Positions 50,157 to 58,816 of a stretch of DNA of 64,000 nucleotides are shown one piece after another. This stretch comes from Fusobacteriota bacterium (lineage in GTDB: Bacteria; Bacillota; TC1). Made by a program: the position numbers and the translations under genes. The stretch lies in the NCBI GenBank assembly GCA_009773805.1, contig WTXA01000002.1, forward strand, positions 186,001-250,000, written 5' to 3'. A model generated the notes under the pieces. It saw nothing but the letters and a program-made list of their open reading frames with translations, did not search any database and had not been told where the DNA came from. Within the stretch, counting starts at the first letter, position 1. Each line of letters starts with the position of its first letter.

Positions 50157-51764
50157 CTAACTCATATTGAGAAACAGTTGCAAAATATCTGGATCAAATT
50201 GGGTGCCTGAATTTCTTCTCATTTCTTCAATAGCTTCTTCATTTGTCATCGCTGACCGATATACCCTATCGTTAGTCATAGCATCATACGAATCAGCAAT
50301 AGCCACTATGCGAGATAGAATCGGTATTTCCTCTCCAATTAAACCTTGAGGATATCCTTTACCATCCCATCTTTCATGGTGGCAAAGTATACAATCCGCT
50401 ATAGGTAAAAGCTCAGAAGTTGCTCTTGCAATCCTATAACCAACTTCAGGATGTTTTCTCATTTCGATCCAATCATCATTATTAAGCTTACCAGGCTTTG
50501 ATAAAATTTTAGGACTTACACCCATTTTACCAATATCATGCAAGGTGGATAATAACTCCAAATCATTTAGTTGATCCTTTGTCAGAGACATAGCTTGTCC
50601 TATATCCTTAGATAGTTGTACTATTCTCTCTGCATGTTCTTCAGTTTCTTGGCTTTTCTCAAACATTATTACTTTTATAGAAGCTATTATTGAGCTGTGA
50701 GCACTTTTGCTTTCTAATAACTTCTGCTTATACATTGATTCCTCAGCGGCAATCAATATGTCATCCATTATTTCAGTTTCAAAGTTCTTTGTTGCACATC
50801 CTAAAGAAATACTGGGATAAATTAAGCTATCATTTAATGCATCTACTTCACAAGCATTATGTATGCGTCTACATATTAATTGAGCAGACTTTTCATCTGT
50901 TTTGGGTAGTAAAATTGCAAATTGGTCTTCTCCTATTCTTGAAATTATATCTTCAGCTCTGCAGGAACTTTTTAAAATTCTGGCTATTTCAATAATCATT
51001 TCATCACCCTTGGAGTGTCCAAAGCCTTCATTTATTACTTTCAAACCGTTTATATCACCCATAATAACTGAAATTGGCAACTGTCTTGGAGTATCGAGTC
51101 GTTTTTTTTCCTCTTCAAAGTAACTTCTATTATATAGCCCTGTTAAATAATCGTGATAACTAATAAATGCAATCTCTTCATTTTGCTTTTTCAGTTCTAT
51201 TGTCTTTTGTGCTAATTCACTAATCATATTTATTAATCCGCTTAAAAAATCTAAGTACCTAAATATGGTTTCTTTATTATACACATTACATTCTTCAAGT
51301 GCTTTCATATATTTCACTTTATCAAAGTCCAGCTTTTCTGCTTGTTTGATAAAGAAATCTTTATTAGGTGTTTCAAAAAAGAACTGTCCAATGAATAAAT
51401 TGGCAACGTGCACTCCAGCAATAATGATTGGAGTTGCAATATCTACCATACCATTCTGGCAAACATGAATTGAGTGTTTCTCGTTTTCTATTAGCTGATT
51501 CGCTAAAATACTATCGCTTATGAAGCATCTCTCTGAAGATATTTTGTGTTTTCTATGAAAATCCATGCAAATACTTTTTCCACCCACATCATAAAGTATA
51601 TTTCCTTTATGATTCACTATAGCAGTGGTTAATCCAGTGGCAAAAGAGAAGTTCTCCATGATTCTGGATAGCTTTTCAATTTCCAAGATTTCATTTACAT
51701 CTTTTATGTCTTCTGATTTAAATAAAGATGATTTTTTCAATTGTTTATTATCGTTATTTTCCAA
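50157..51764 (-). CDS. PocR-GGDEF-HD-GYP signalling protein
   Basis: 535 aa cytoplasmic sensor. N-terminal PocR-type ligand domain (about 25-195; cysteines in KSICMDFHRK, SERCFISD and VCQNG), a short coiled coil, GGDEF-like domain (about 205-360) and HD-GYP domain (about 365-535). The cyclase motif reads RIGEDQF instead of RxGGDEF, so synthesis is probably lost. The HD-GYP motifs are intact (STLHDIGKMGV, CHHERWDGKGYPQG, AIADSYDAMTNDRVYR), so it likely hydrolyses c-di-GMP. It starts at TTG after AGAGGAG. It lies just upstream of the tandem riboswitches. Confidence 0.88.
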   Translation of the reverse strand: MENNDNKQLKKSSLFKSEDIKDVNEILEIEKLSRIMENFSFATGLTTAIVNHKGNILYDVGGKSICMDFHRKHKISSERCFISDSILANQLIENEKHSIHVCQNGMVDIATPIIIAGVHVANLFIGQFFFETPNKDFFIKQAEKLDFDKVKYMKALEECNVYNKETIFRYLDFLSGLINMISELAQKTIELKKQNEEIAFISYHDYLTGLYNRSYFEEEKKRLDTPRQLPISVIMGDINGLKVINEGFGHSKGDEMIIEIARILKSSCRAEDIISRIGEDQFAILLPKTDEKSAQLICRRIHNACEVDALNDSLIYPSISLGCATKNFETEIMDDILIAAEESMYKQKLLESKSAHSSIIASIKVIMFEKSQETEEHAERIVQLSKDIGQAMSLTKDQLNDLELLSTLHDIGKMGVSPKILSKPGKLNNDDWIEMRKHPEVGYRIARATSELLPIADCILCHHERWDGKGYPQGLIGEEIPILSRIVAIADSYDAMTNDRVYRSAMTNEEAIEEMRRNSGTQFDPDILQLFLNMS

Positions 51765-51924
51765 ATAAACTCTCCTCTAAACTCAAAAATTCTTGATACC
51801 ATATTTAAAAATACTTTTTTTATCATATTATTTATATACTATACCATTTCTTCACAATATATTATATACATAATATGATAAAAACTAGTTAGTACATTGA
51901 AATTGATATTTTAAAAATAAAAAA

Positions 51925-51940
51925 AGGAGCCGAAGCTCCC
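51925..51940 (-). terminator. Terminator of the SH3-domain remnant
   Basis: AGGGAGC-TTCG-GCTCCT followed by TTTTTTTATTT on the minus strand, directly after the remnant's stop. Confidence 0.85.
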
Positions 51941-51943
51941 TAT

Positions 51944-52063
51944 TTAGTCTTTAACTCTATTAACATATTCTAAATTTATCCAACCTGCACCGCTCTTTAA
52001 TTTACCCCAACCATTCTCTTCAACCACTATAATAGACCTCATTCTTTCGTATTTAATCCCTGA
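51944..52063 (-). pseudogene. 3' fragment of a bacterial SH3-domain gene
   Basis: The minus strand reads YSGIKYERMRSIIVVEENGW then GKLKSGAGWINLEYVNRVKD and stop, the end of an SH3b domain as found on cell-wall hydrolases. The frame is blocked by stops just upstream, so the catalytic part is gone. A functional terminator remains. It lies 150 bases from tRNA-Leu, a usual phage insertion site. Confidence 0.65.
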
Positions 52064-52079
52064 ATATTTTTTCTATTCA

Positions 52080-52178
52080 TATCATTTTCACATACGATTT
52101 GCGGTCGTATGGGATACTCTTTTTATAGCAAGTTAAATCTTGCAAAAACGAGGGTACATTTAGGGTGTCAAAAGCACA
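52080..52178. repeat. Dispersed repeat copy D beside tRNA-Leu
   Basis: TTTTCACATACGATTTGCGG then TCGTATGGGATA resembles an anticodon arm (CATACGA...TCGTATG), followed by an 8-bp hairpin (GCAAGTTAAATCTTGC) and GAGGGTACATTTAGGGTGTC. The elements recur at copies A-C and F. Confidence 0.55.
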
Positions 52179-52214
52179 AAAAAATAGCACCTCAGAAACT
52201 CTGAGATGCCCTAC

Positions 52215-52296
52215 TGGTGCCGAAGGGGGGACTTGAACCCCCACGGTTTCCCGTACGATTTTGAGTCGTATGCGTCTGCCATTCCGCCACTTCGGC
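52215..52296 (-). tRNA. tRNA-Leu (anticodon CAA)
   Basis: Acceptor GCCGAAG/CTTCGGC, D arm GCGGAATGGCAGACGC, anticodon arm TACGA-CTCAAAA-TCGTA, long variable arm CGGGAAACCG, T arm GGGGG-TTCAAGT-CCCCC and an encoded ACCA end. The class II variable arm and the loop CTCAAAA identify Leu reading UUG. The gene's flank carries a hairpin (CTCAGA...TCTGAG) and repeat copy D. Confidence 0.96.
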
Positions 52297-52341
52297 CAAT
52301 ATCTACTTTGTAATCTTACCAAAACCAACAAAAAAAGTCAA

Positions 52342-53211
52342 TCAAATAAACAACCCCAACACAAACCCTACAAACAAAACCAACAATACCAAACAACCAA
52401 CATTACCAGCACCACCACCAACAAAACCCAACACAAACGACCACCAATCAAAACCAGACAAAAAACCAGAAGTAGCCACAGAAGAACTACCACCTACACC
52501 AAAACCCCGACTACCCAACAAACCACCAAAACCCCTAACACCACTACCACTACCGAAACCATTACCCCCACTCACATTACCACCATAACTACTTATCCTC
52601 CCAACACTACGAACACTACCCACATCGTTACTCACACTATCACCCACACAAACAGAACCAAACAACCTAACCACACCCAAAAAGGATGAAATACTAAAAC
52701 TATTCCCCAAAGCCTCCAACCTATCCAAATAATCCATAAACCAAGACTCACCACTAAACACTGACCCAAACAAAGAAAGAACACCACCCCAAAAATCACC
52801 CTTATAAAAAGGACAATAAACCAAACCACAACCATCCATAGAATAAACTATCGACTCAGGACTAATATAGAAAGACGATAGATCAAAAAAATACTCAGAA
52901 CTCACAAAATCAACACGCTCCAATATAGAAACAAAATCATCAACCCCAAAACCACCATCACCCCTGTCTAACCTCTCACCCAAGCTATACCCACCCTCAA
53001 GATCATAAACAAAAACAAAATCCAAATTCTCCCTATAAAAATAAACAGGAAGCAGAAACTCCACACCCCCACCCTTCAACAAATAAGCATCACGACCAAC
53101 CAACTCCCCCCTTCCCCTATAAACCAAACTAAAACCCTCAACACAAAACTCATCCAACACCCTACCAACACCAAAACTAGAACCACCCATACCACTCACA
53201 CTACTACCCAT
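52342..53211 (-). CDS. DUF6382-like protein of a Tad-type pilus cluster
   Basis: 289 aa. N-terminal soluble domain (YRENLDFVFVYDLEGGYSLGERLDRGDGGFGVDDFVSILERV, about 45-100) resembles the DUF6382 domain seen in clostridial Tad loci. A Gly/Ser/Val-rich linker (about 195-255) leads to one C-terminal helix (GCLVLLVLFVGFVLGLFI). The start follows AGGAGG by eight bases and touches the TadE-like stop. The role is unknown; it may link pseudopilins to the assembly machine. Confidence 0.55.
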   Translation of the reverse strand: MGSSVSGMGGSSFGVGRVLDEFCVEGFSLVYRGRGELVGRDAYLLKGGGVEFLLPVYFYRENLDFVFVYDLEGGYSLGERLDRGDGGFGVDDFVSILERVDFVSSEYFFDLSSFYISPESIVYSMDGCGLVYCPFYKGDFWGGVLSLFGSVFSGESWFMDYLDRLEALGNSFSISSFLGVVRLFGSVCVGDSVSNDVGSVRSVGRISSYGGNVSGGNGFGSGSGVRGFGGLLGSRGFGVGGSSSVATSGFLSGFDWWSFVLGFVGGGAGNVGCLVLLVLFVGFVLGLFI

Positions 53212-53636
53212 CACCACAACCTCCTCTCATAAAAATCCACCACCACAACCCGACCAAGAAGCACCACATCAACACCATACTCAACCCTAACAGTCATATA
53301 ACCACCATCAAAATCCGAACTAACCACCAACCTATCACCATCAAGAAAACCACCCTCAAGAAGATAACTCCTAACAAAAGCCCGACTACCCCAACTTGCA
53401 GCAACCTCCACTACATCATCAGCCACACCATCCAACAACAAACCATCAACACTACAAACATAAGCCCCATAACTATCAACCCTCTGCCTAATAAAAGATG
53501 ACACAGAAAAAAAATTAATAAACGAGACAAAAGAGAACAGAAGCACCATAACCATAGGAAACACCACAACCCCCTCAATAACCAAAGAACCCCTCTCCTC
53601 AATTAAAAGACAACGAAACAACCTCCTCAAAAACAA
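53211..53636 (-). CDS. TadE-like pseudopilin
   Basis: About 141 aa. A short cytoplasmic N-terminus (CLLIEERGSLVIEGVVVFP) with the Tad-type GSxxxE pattern leads into one helix (MVMVLLFSFVSFINFF) and a small extracytoplasmic domain. This is the TadE minor pilin design. No ATG is well placed; a TTG at 53636 has GGGG eight bases upstream, but the start is uncertain. It overlaps the end of the TadG-like gene. Confidence 0.6.
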   Translation of the reverse strand: MFLRRLFRCLLIEERGSLVIEGVVVFPMVMVLLFSFVSFINFFSVSSFIRQRVDSYGAYVCSVDGLLLDGVADDVVEVAASWGSRAFVRSYLLEGGFLDGDRLVVSSDFDGGYMTVRVEYGVDVVLLGRVVVVDFYERRLW

Positions 53637-55047
53637 AACAACCACCCCTAATCTCACCACCAAACAACCGAGTCCCCTCAGGCAAAAACTTAAGAAACGT
53701 TAGCCCTAAACTACCCTTAACACTACCCCTAGCACCACAAAAATATGCCCCAGGAAAATCCCTTATAACCTCACCATAAATACCCTTAAGCAAACACTCC
53801 TCACCAGCCAAGAGAGAAAACATCAGAAGATGATCCCTATAAGACAACTTCAAAAACTCCAAAGGATTTGGCGTACCATAAACATTAACCACAGGCACCC
53901 TGGCATCATTAACCCCCACCAAAGACAACACATCAGAAACCCCAGTACCAAGACCCAACACCACACTATACACTAACCTAGACACAAGTTCAGGAGGAGC
54001 CTTAGCATCAAGTACAAAATAACCAACACCATCAACAAAAGTCCTAAACAACAAAATATTAAAGAGCGTACCTATTGTCGAACCATTACCAATAATCCGC
54101 TCAGCTTCACCTATACTACCTCCCACACTCCCACCACTACCAACATCACCAACAACAGACGATAGATTAGAAAACCTCTCCAAAACATACTCCCCCAACA
54201 ACAAATCATCCCGAAGCCCCTCCAAACCAGCACCAAGACGATTCTTCAAACCACCTCCAACCTCCTTAGCCCTAAAAAACAAAAACCCAGGACTTTTCAG
54301 TTCTTTCTCATAACTACCTAACTCACCACCAAAAAGCTCACCCAACTTCTTCCAAGTATCTTCACCAATCTGTTCACTATCGCTAGCTCCATCACTACTA
54401 CCACTACCACCATCAGTATTTGACAAATCCTCAGCCATCACTAAAAGAGACCTATTCTCCCCATACAACTTTTCAATACTAGCATCAAGACCAGCCTCAC
54501 CACCAGCTCGCCTCTCCTCCAAACCCTTAATAACCTCCACATTAGAAGCAACCCTCTCCTGCATCCTCTTAGTAGCCGCCTCCTTACTGCCACCAAAATC
54601 CCCAAAATCAGCACCAAGCTTATCCACCTCCTCCATCGCCGAAAAAATACCATAAACCTGCTTCCCAAGATTAACCAAACCCCTAACCTTCATCTCCTCC
54701 AAAATTTGCTTCTTTAAAATACGAGAATCAGAAAGAGGCTGCTCTAATATTAAGGAGAAGTTTTTCAGAGTTACTCCCTTACCCTTCACATTATTCCTAA
54801 CCATAGAAGAAAAATCCAAACCATACTCCTTACCCTTCAAGGCAAAAAGACCATAACGACCATACAAATCCTTATCATAATCAGCCAAAACACTATCCAC
54901 ACTACTATAAACACCCTCATTAACCACATTCATCGCATACTTAACCCTAACCACATCAAAAAGCACCCCGAAAAAAAGAACCAATACCGGAAATACTATT
55001 GCCATAAACAAAACCAAAGAACCACCCTCATCATCCCACAACCTCAT
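53599..55047 (-). CDS. TadG-like / DUF5702 pilus-associated protein
   Basis: 482 aa. N-terminus MRLWDDEGGSLVLFMAIVFP with one helix, then RVKYAMNVVNEGVYSSVDSVLADYDKDLYGRYGLFAL, which matches DUF5702 (TadG-like) proteins. A long extracytoplasmic region follows with coiled-coil and Gly/Ser-rich parts (about 150-235). GAGGTGG precedes the ATG. Upstream Tad genes (prepilin peptidase, CpaF, TadB/C) are not adjacent. Confidence 0.65.
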   Translation of the reverse strand: MRLWDDEGGSLVLFMAIVFPVLVLFFGVLFDVVRVKYAMNVVNEGVYSSVDSVLADYDKDLYGRYGLFALKGKEYGLDFSSMVRNNVKGKGVTLKNFSLILEQPLSDSRILKKQILEEMKVRGLVNLGKQVYGIFSAMEEVDKLGADFGDFGGSKEAATKRMQERVASNVEVIKGLEERRAGGEAGLDASIEKLYGENRSLLVMAEDLSNTDGGSGSSDGASDSEQIGEDTWKKLGELFGGELGSYEKELKSPGFLFFRAKEVGGGLKNRLGAGLEGLRDDLLLGEYVLERFSNLSSVVGDVGSGGSVGGSIGEAERIIGNGSTIGTLFNILLFRTFVDGVGYFVLDAKAPPELVSRLVYSVVLGLGTGVSDVLSLVGVNDARVPVVNVYGTPNPLEFLKLSYRDHLLMFSLLAGEECLLKGIYGEVIRDFPGAYFCGARGSVKGSLGLTFLKFLPEGTRLFGGEIRGGCFVFEEVVSLSFN

Positions 55048-55153
55048 AAAAAACCACCTCAAAAAAAAATTAGAGAAAAGAACCTAAATTCTTTCCTCTA
55101 ACATATTAATTTATGAAAATATAACCTGAATAATAAAATGATAAAAAATATAA

Positions 55154-55690
55154 CTACATCAAATACTTCAAAACTGTGATAAAAAGAATGTAAATGGTAA
55201 GAGCACAAGTGCTATAAACCATAACCTTCCTAGGAACTTTCTTAATAAGCTTCCGAATTTCAGGATACATCAAAAAAAAGAACAAAAAAGCCAAAGCCCC
55301 CCAACCAAGAGAAGTACTAAGACAAATCCTACCCTCAAAATTAAAAGGCTTATCATAATAATTCCAGGACCTAGGCCTCCCAAACATATCCTCAATATAG
55401 CTTCCAATCAACTCCACAAGAGTCATAAAAGAAGCAGAAACAACAAAAAACAAAACAGGAAACCTACTAAAACGCCCCAAAAAATAGACTACAATAAGAG
55501 CCCCAAATCCGTAAATATGAATAATCGGCAATCCAAACCCAAGAGCACCCCTAATAGTCCACTTCCCAGTCACAAAATAAACATAAGAAGTCTCAATCAA
55601 CAATCCTACAAAACCAAAAATCATAAACTCATACAAAATCCAAGGAAACTTAAACAACAGATAACTTCTATTACCAAGACGTCTCTCCAT
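55154..55690 (-). CDS. CmpB-like putative ABC transporter permease
   Basis: 178 aa with five helices. MIFGFVGLLIETSYVYFVTGKWTIRGALGFGLP, LVELIGSYIEDMFGRPRSWNYYDKPFNFEGRICLSTSLGWG are the hallmarks of PF06541 (CmpB). The function is unknown. It starts nine bases after selD and is probably in its operon. Confidence 0.8.
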   Translation of the reverse strand: MERRLGNRSYLLFKFPWILYEFMIFGFVGLLIETSYVYFVTGKWTIRGALGFGLPIIHIYGFGALIVVYFLGRFSRFPVLFFVVSASFMTLVELIGSYIEDMFGRPRSWNYYDKPFNFEGRICLSTSLGWGALAFLFFFLMYPEIRKLIKKVPRKVMVYSTCALTIYILFITVLKYLM

Positions 55691-55698
55691 AAAAACTC

Positions 55699-56733
55699 CT
55701 AAAACAAAACCAATTTAGAATCAGCTGCCTCCACTACCTTACCAATAACAAAAGCCAACTCACCCGCCTCTTCCATTTGTCTAACATACTCACTAGCATC
55801 CTCTGGAGTAAAAGCAAACACCAAACCACCAGAAGTCTCAGGAGTAACCACAGCCAACTCCATAAAATCATCCACCAAATACAAAACCCTATCCTTCACA
55901 TAATCCCTATTCCTATAGGCACCAGCAGGAATAAGACCCTCCCTGGCAAAAGAAAGAGCACTATCAAAAAACGGCAACTTCCTACTATCCACCTCAAAAG
56001 TAACAGCATCATCACCAACCATCTCCAACAAATGACCAACCAAACCAAAACCAGTAATATCAGTACAACTATGAACACCACCAACAACCTTAGCAACCTC
56101 AGCAGCCTTCCTATTTAAAGCAGCCAAAGACTCAGTCACTTCATGTAACTCATCTTTGCTCACAAGAGACTCATCACCCTTAAAAGCAGTAGTCACAAGA
56201 CCAACACCCAACTTCTTAGTTAGTACCAGAACATCACCAACCTTAGCACCACCATTAGTCCAAATATGTTCAGGATGAACAAAACCAGTCACCGAAGCAC
56301 CATACTTAGGCTCCGAATCCTCAACAGTATGACCACCAAGCAAAGCAACCCCAGCCTCCACTAACTTATCAGCACCACCGCGAAGAATCTCCCTTAAAAT
56401 CATAACATCAAGACAACTAATAGGAAAAGTAACCACATTCATAGCAGTCTTAGGCTCACCACCCATAGCATAAACATCTGATAAACTATTAGCAATCGCA
56501 ATCCTACCAAAATCATAAGGATCATCCACCATAGGAGTAAAAAAATCAACAGTCTGAACCAGAGCCAGCTCATCACTAACCCTATATACACCTGCATCAT
56601 CATAAGTCGAACCAGAAACCAGCACAGCCGGATCCTTAAAACTATTCAAACCAGTCAAAACTTGACTCAAGGTCCCCGGACCTATCTTAGAAGCTCAACC
56701 AGCTGCCTTAACCATCTGAGTTAAACGAACCAT
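55699..56733 (-). CDS. selD: Selenophosphate synthetase SelD, Sec13-containing
   Basis: 344 aa enzyme that makes selenophosphate from selenide and ATP. The true N-terminus is MVRLTQMVKAAG-U-ASKIGPGTLSQVL, with TGA (56695-56697) at the place of the catalytic Cys17/Sec of known SelD. The Lys that follows (ASK) and downstream VQTVDFFTPMVDDPYDFGRIAIANSLSDVYAMGG, GGHTVEDSEPKYGASVTG and TSGGLVFAF are conserved. AGGTC-CGGG-GACCT forms a SECIS-like hairpin 16 bases past TGA. AGGAGG lies seven bases before ATG 56733 (ATG 56736 also possible). Naive calling starts at 56670 and loses the active site. Confidence 0.93.
56660..56697 (-). promoter_or_regulatory. bSECIS-like hairpin in selD
   Basis: After UGA and an 11-base spacer, AGGTC pairs with GACCT around a CGGG loop. 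The GG-containing apical loop at 16 bases fits bacterial SECIS rules. Confidence 0.65.
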
Positions 56734-56746
56734 CATGCCACCTCCT

Positions 56747-58102
56747 TTAATTCTCTAAAAACGCCCTATATCCTAAATAAGTCATATACAAATCAGCCTT
56801 AGAAGCCACCTCAAAAGGAGAATGCATAGACAACAAACCAGTACCCATATCCACAACCTCCATCCCAAGCTGAGACAAATAGGAAGCAATAGTACCACCA
56901 CCACCTAAATCCACCTTACCAAGCTCACCAAACTGATACATAACCTTACCCTTATCCAAAACACCCATAACATAAGACAAATACTCAGCACTAGCATCAT
57001 TAGCATCATACTTACCCTTACTACCTGAATACTTACTTATGATAGGACCAAGCCCCAGTCTTCCTCTATTGTACTTATCGAAAACTCCTTCATAACTTGG
57101 ATCATCTACAGCACTAACATCAGCAGACAAACCCTTAGAATTAAAAAACACCTCTAAAGAAGTAGCTTTCATACCAGACTTACCAATCAAAAGTTCCATC
57201 AAATACTCCAGAACCCTAGACTGAGCACCAGTATCACCGTTACTGCCAATCTCTTCCTTATCAAAAAAACAAGCCAACACATTCGAACTACTAAACTCAC
57301 CCTCAAAGAAACTCTTCATCAAAGAATAAGCACAAATACGATCATCTTGACCATAAGCACCAATCATACTTCTATCAAAACCAATATCCCTAGGCGGAAT
57401 ATTCGGTAAAATTTCCAATTCAGCCCGAAGGAAATCCTCCTCAATCAAACCATACTCCTTATTTAAAAACCCAAGTATAGCCTTCTTAACACTAGGATCC
57501 TTCTCACCTTCAACCAAAGGAATACTTCCGATAAGAACATTCAACTTCTCACCCTCAATAATTTTTCCGCCAGTCTTAGCCATCTGTTCCTGGGCTAAAT
57601 GAGGAAGTAAGTCAGTAATAGTAAAAACAGGATCATTCGCACCCCTACCAATACTTAACTCCAACTTAGAACCATCTTTCCTATAAACAACACCCTCTAA
57701 GCACAAAGGCATAGTAACCCATTGATACTTCTTAATACCACCATAATAGTGGGTCTTAAATAAGGCCATACCCTCTTCTTCATAAATAGGCTGTTGTTTA
57801 AGATCAAGTCTTGGCGCATCAATATGAGAACCAATTAACTTAAGACCCGATTTCAATTCCTCATTAACAACACCCATAAAAAAACTCTTCTGCCTATGAT
57901 TTAAATAGAAACCCTGACCTAACTCCAATTTATCAACACTAGTAATATCCACATAACCCTTATCAATAGACTTAGCTTCCAGTAGAGTAACAATAGCCCT
58001 CTCAGTCATACCACCACTCATAAAGGACTTATAACCTTCAGCAAAATCCATTATTAATTCATTATCTATTTCAGACCAGATATTCTTGTTTACATATTCC
58101 AT
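56747..58102 (-). CDS. M18 family aminopeptidase
   Basis: 451 aa zinc aminopeptidase. Metal and catalytic motifs: LIGSHIDAPRLDLKQQPIYE (~95), FDKEEIGSNGDTGAQSR (~285), SADVSAVDDPSYEG and MHSPFEVASKADLYMTY at the end. Length fits the family, which removes N-terminal residues from peptides in the cytoplasm. AGGAGG precedes the ATG. Its stop is only 13 bases before the selD start, so the two are co-transcribed. Confidence 0.92.
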   Translation of the reverse strand: MEYVNKNIWSEIDNELIMDFAEGYKSFMSGGMTERAIVTLLEAKSIDKGYVDITSVDKLELGQGFYLNHRQKSFFMGVVNEELKSGLKLIGSHIDAPRLDLKQQPIYEEEGMALFKTHYYGGIKKYQWVTMPLCLEGVVYRKDGSKLELSIGRGANDPVFTITDLLPHLAQEQMAKTGGKIIEGEKLNVLIGSIPLVEGEKDPSVKKAILGFLNKEYGLIEEDFLRAELEILPNIPPRDIGFDRSMIGAYGQDDRICAYSLMKSFFEGEFSSSNVLACFFDKEEIGSNGDTGAQSRVLEYLMELLIGKSGMKATSLEVFFNSKGLSADVSAVDDPSYEGVFDKYNRGRLGLGPIISKYSGSKGKYDANDASAEYLSYVMGVLDKGKVMYQFGELGKVDLGGGGTIASYLSQLGMEVVDMGTGLLSMHSPFEVASKADLYMTYLGYRAFLEN

Positions 58103-58114
58103 TAACTTTACCTC

Positions 58115-58804
58115 CTACTTTCCATAAGGACAACTTGCCAGACACTTGCCGCAGATTCTTTTACCAAAAGTATTTCTTACCCTACTTAAATGCACATCAC
58201 ACAACTGCCCTATAAAACGCTTCTCAAGAGGATCATCCTCTCTAAATTGATTACCAACCACAGCACCTGATGGACAAGCCAAAACGCACTTAGTACACTC
58301 ACCACACAAATCACCTTCAAAAGGTTCATCCGTTTCAAGAGGTGCATCGGTTAAAATAGTTACCAACCTGAGCCTTGGCCCATACTCCCTGGTTATTAGT
58401 GATGAGTTCTTACCAATCCAACCAAGACCAGCTAGATGAGCCGCCATCCTATGAGAAAATATTCCGGCTAACCTATCATCAGTTACCCTTTGTGATGCCG
58501 GTACTGGAAAACTCCTATAACCCGCCCCCTCTAATGCAATCGCCACCTGAAGAGCAATGTCATCAAGCTTGGCATTAAGAATTTTATAATAATAGAGATA
58601 GGTATGAGTCGGTCCCTCCAATAATTGATTGACCACATCCTTAGGATATTGTATACCAATAGAAACAGCCTTATCTAAATGTAACAAACTGTTTCCATAA
58701 ATCTCATTAATATATTCTTTATATGGTAAAAGATTAGCTACCCCAAAAAGAGTAGCTCCATTTTTTTCACTTATTTCCTTTAATTTTTCTCTTAAGTTTT
58801 CCAT
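58115..58804 (-). CDS. 4Fe-4S double cluster protein, QueG-like C-terminal domain
   Basis: 229 aa. The N-terminal 150 residues include ITREYGPRLRLVTILTDAPL, as in epoxyqueuosine reductase-like proteins. A ferredoxin domain follows with CGECTKCVLACPSGAV and CDVHLSRVRNTFGKRICGKCLASCP (two clusters). It is much shorter than QueG (~380 aa) and lacks its C-terminal repeats, so it is not a full QueG. It lies between the LysR gene and the aminopeptidase on the same strand. Confidence 0.78.
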   Translation of the reverse strand: MENLREKLKEISEKNGATLFGVANLLPYKEYINEIYGNSLLHLDKAVSIGIQYPKDVVNQLLEGPTHTYLYYYKILNAKLDDIALQVAIALEGAGYRSFPVPASQRVTDDRLAGIFSHRMAAHLAGLGWIGKNSSLITREYGPRLRLVTILTDAPLETDEPFEGDLCGECTKCVLACPSGAVVGNQFREDDPLEKRFIGQLCDVHLSRVRNTFGKRICGKCLASCPYGK

Positions 58805-58816
58805 AATCAATTCAAC

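Noticed and set aside
52077-52331. An 84-aa minus-strand frame over the tRNA
   Set aside because: It consists of tRNA-Leu and flank sequence read as protein (PKWRNGRRIRLK...VQVPPSAP is the usual translation of tRNA-Leu).
52261-52689. Thr-rich plus-strand frame of 142 aa
   Set aside because: It is the reverse strand of the Gly/Val/Ser-rich DUF6382-like gene; no ribosome site and low-complexity composition.
58115-58804. Naming the Fe-S protein queG
   Set aside because: It is about 150 residues shorter than QueG and lacks its C-terminal region, despite queF and queT being present 17 kb away.
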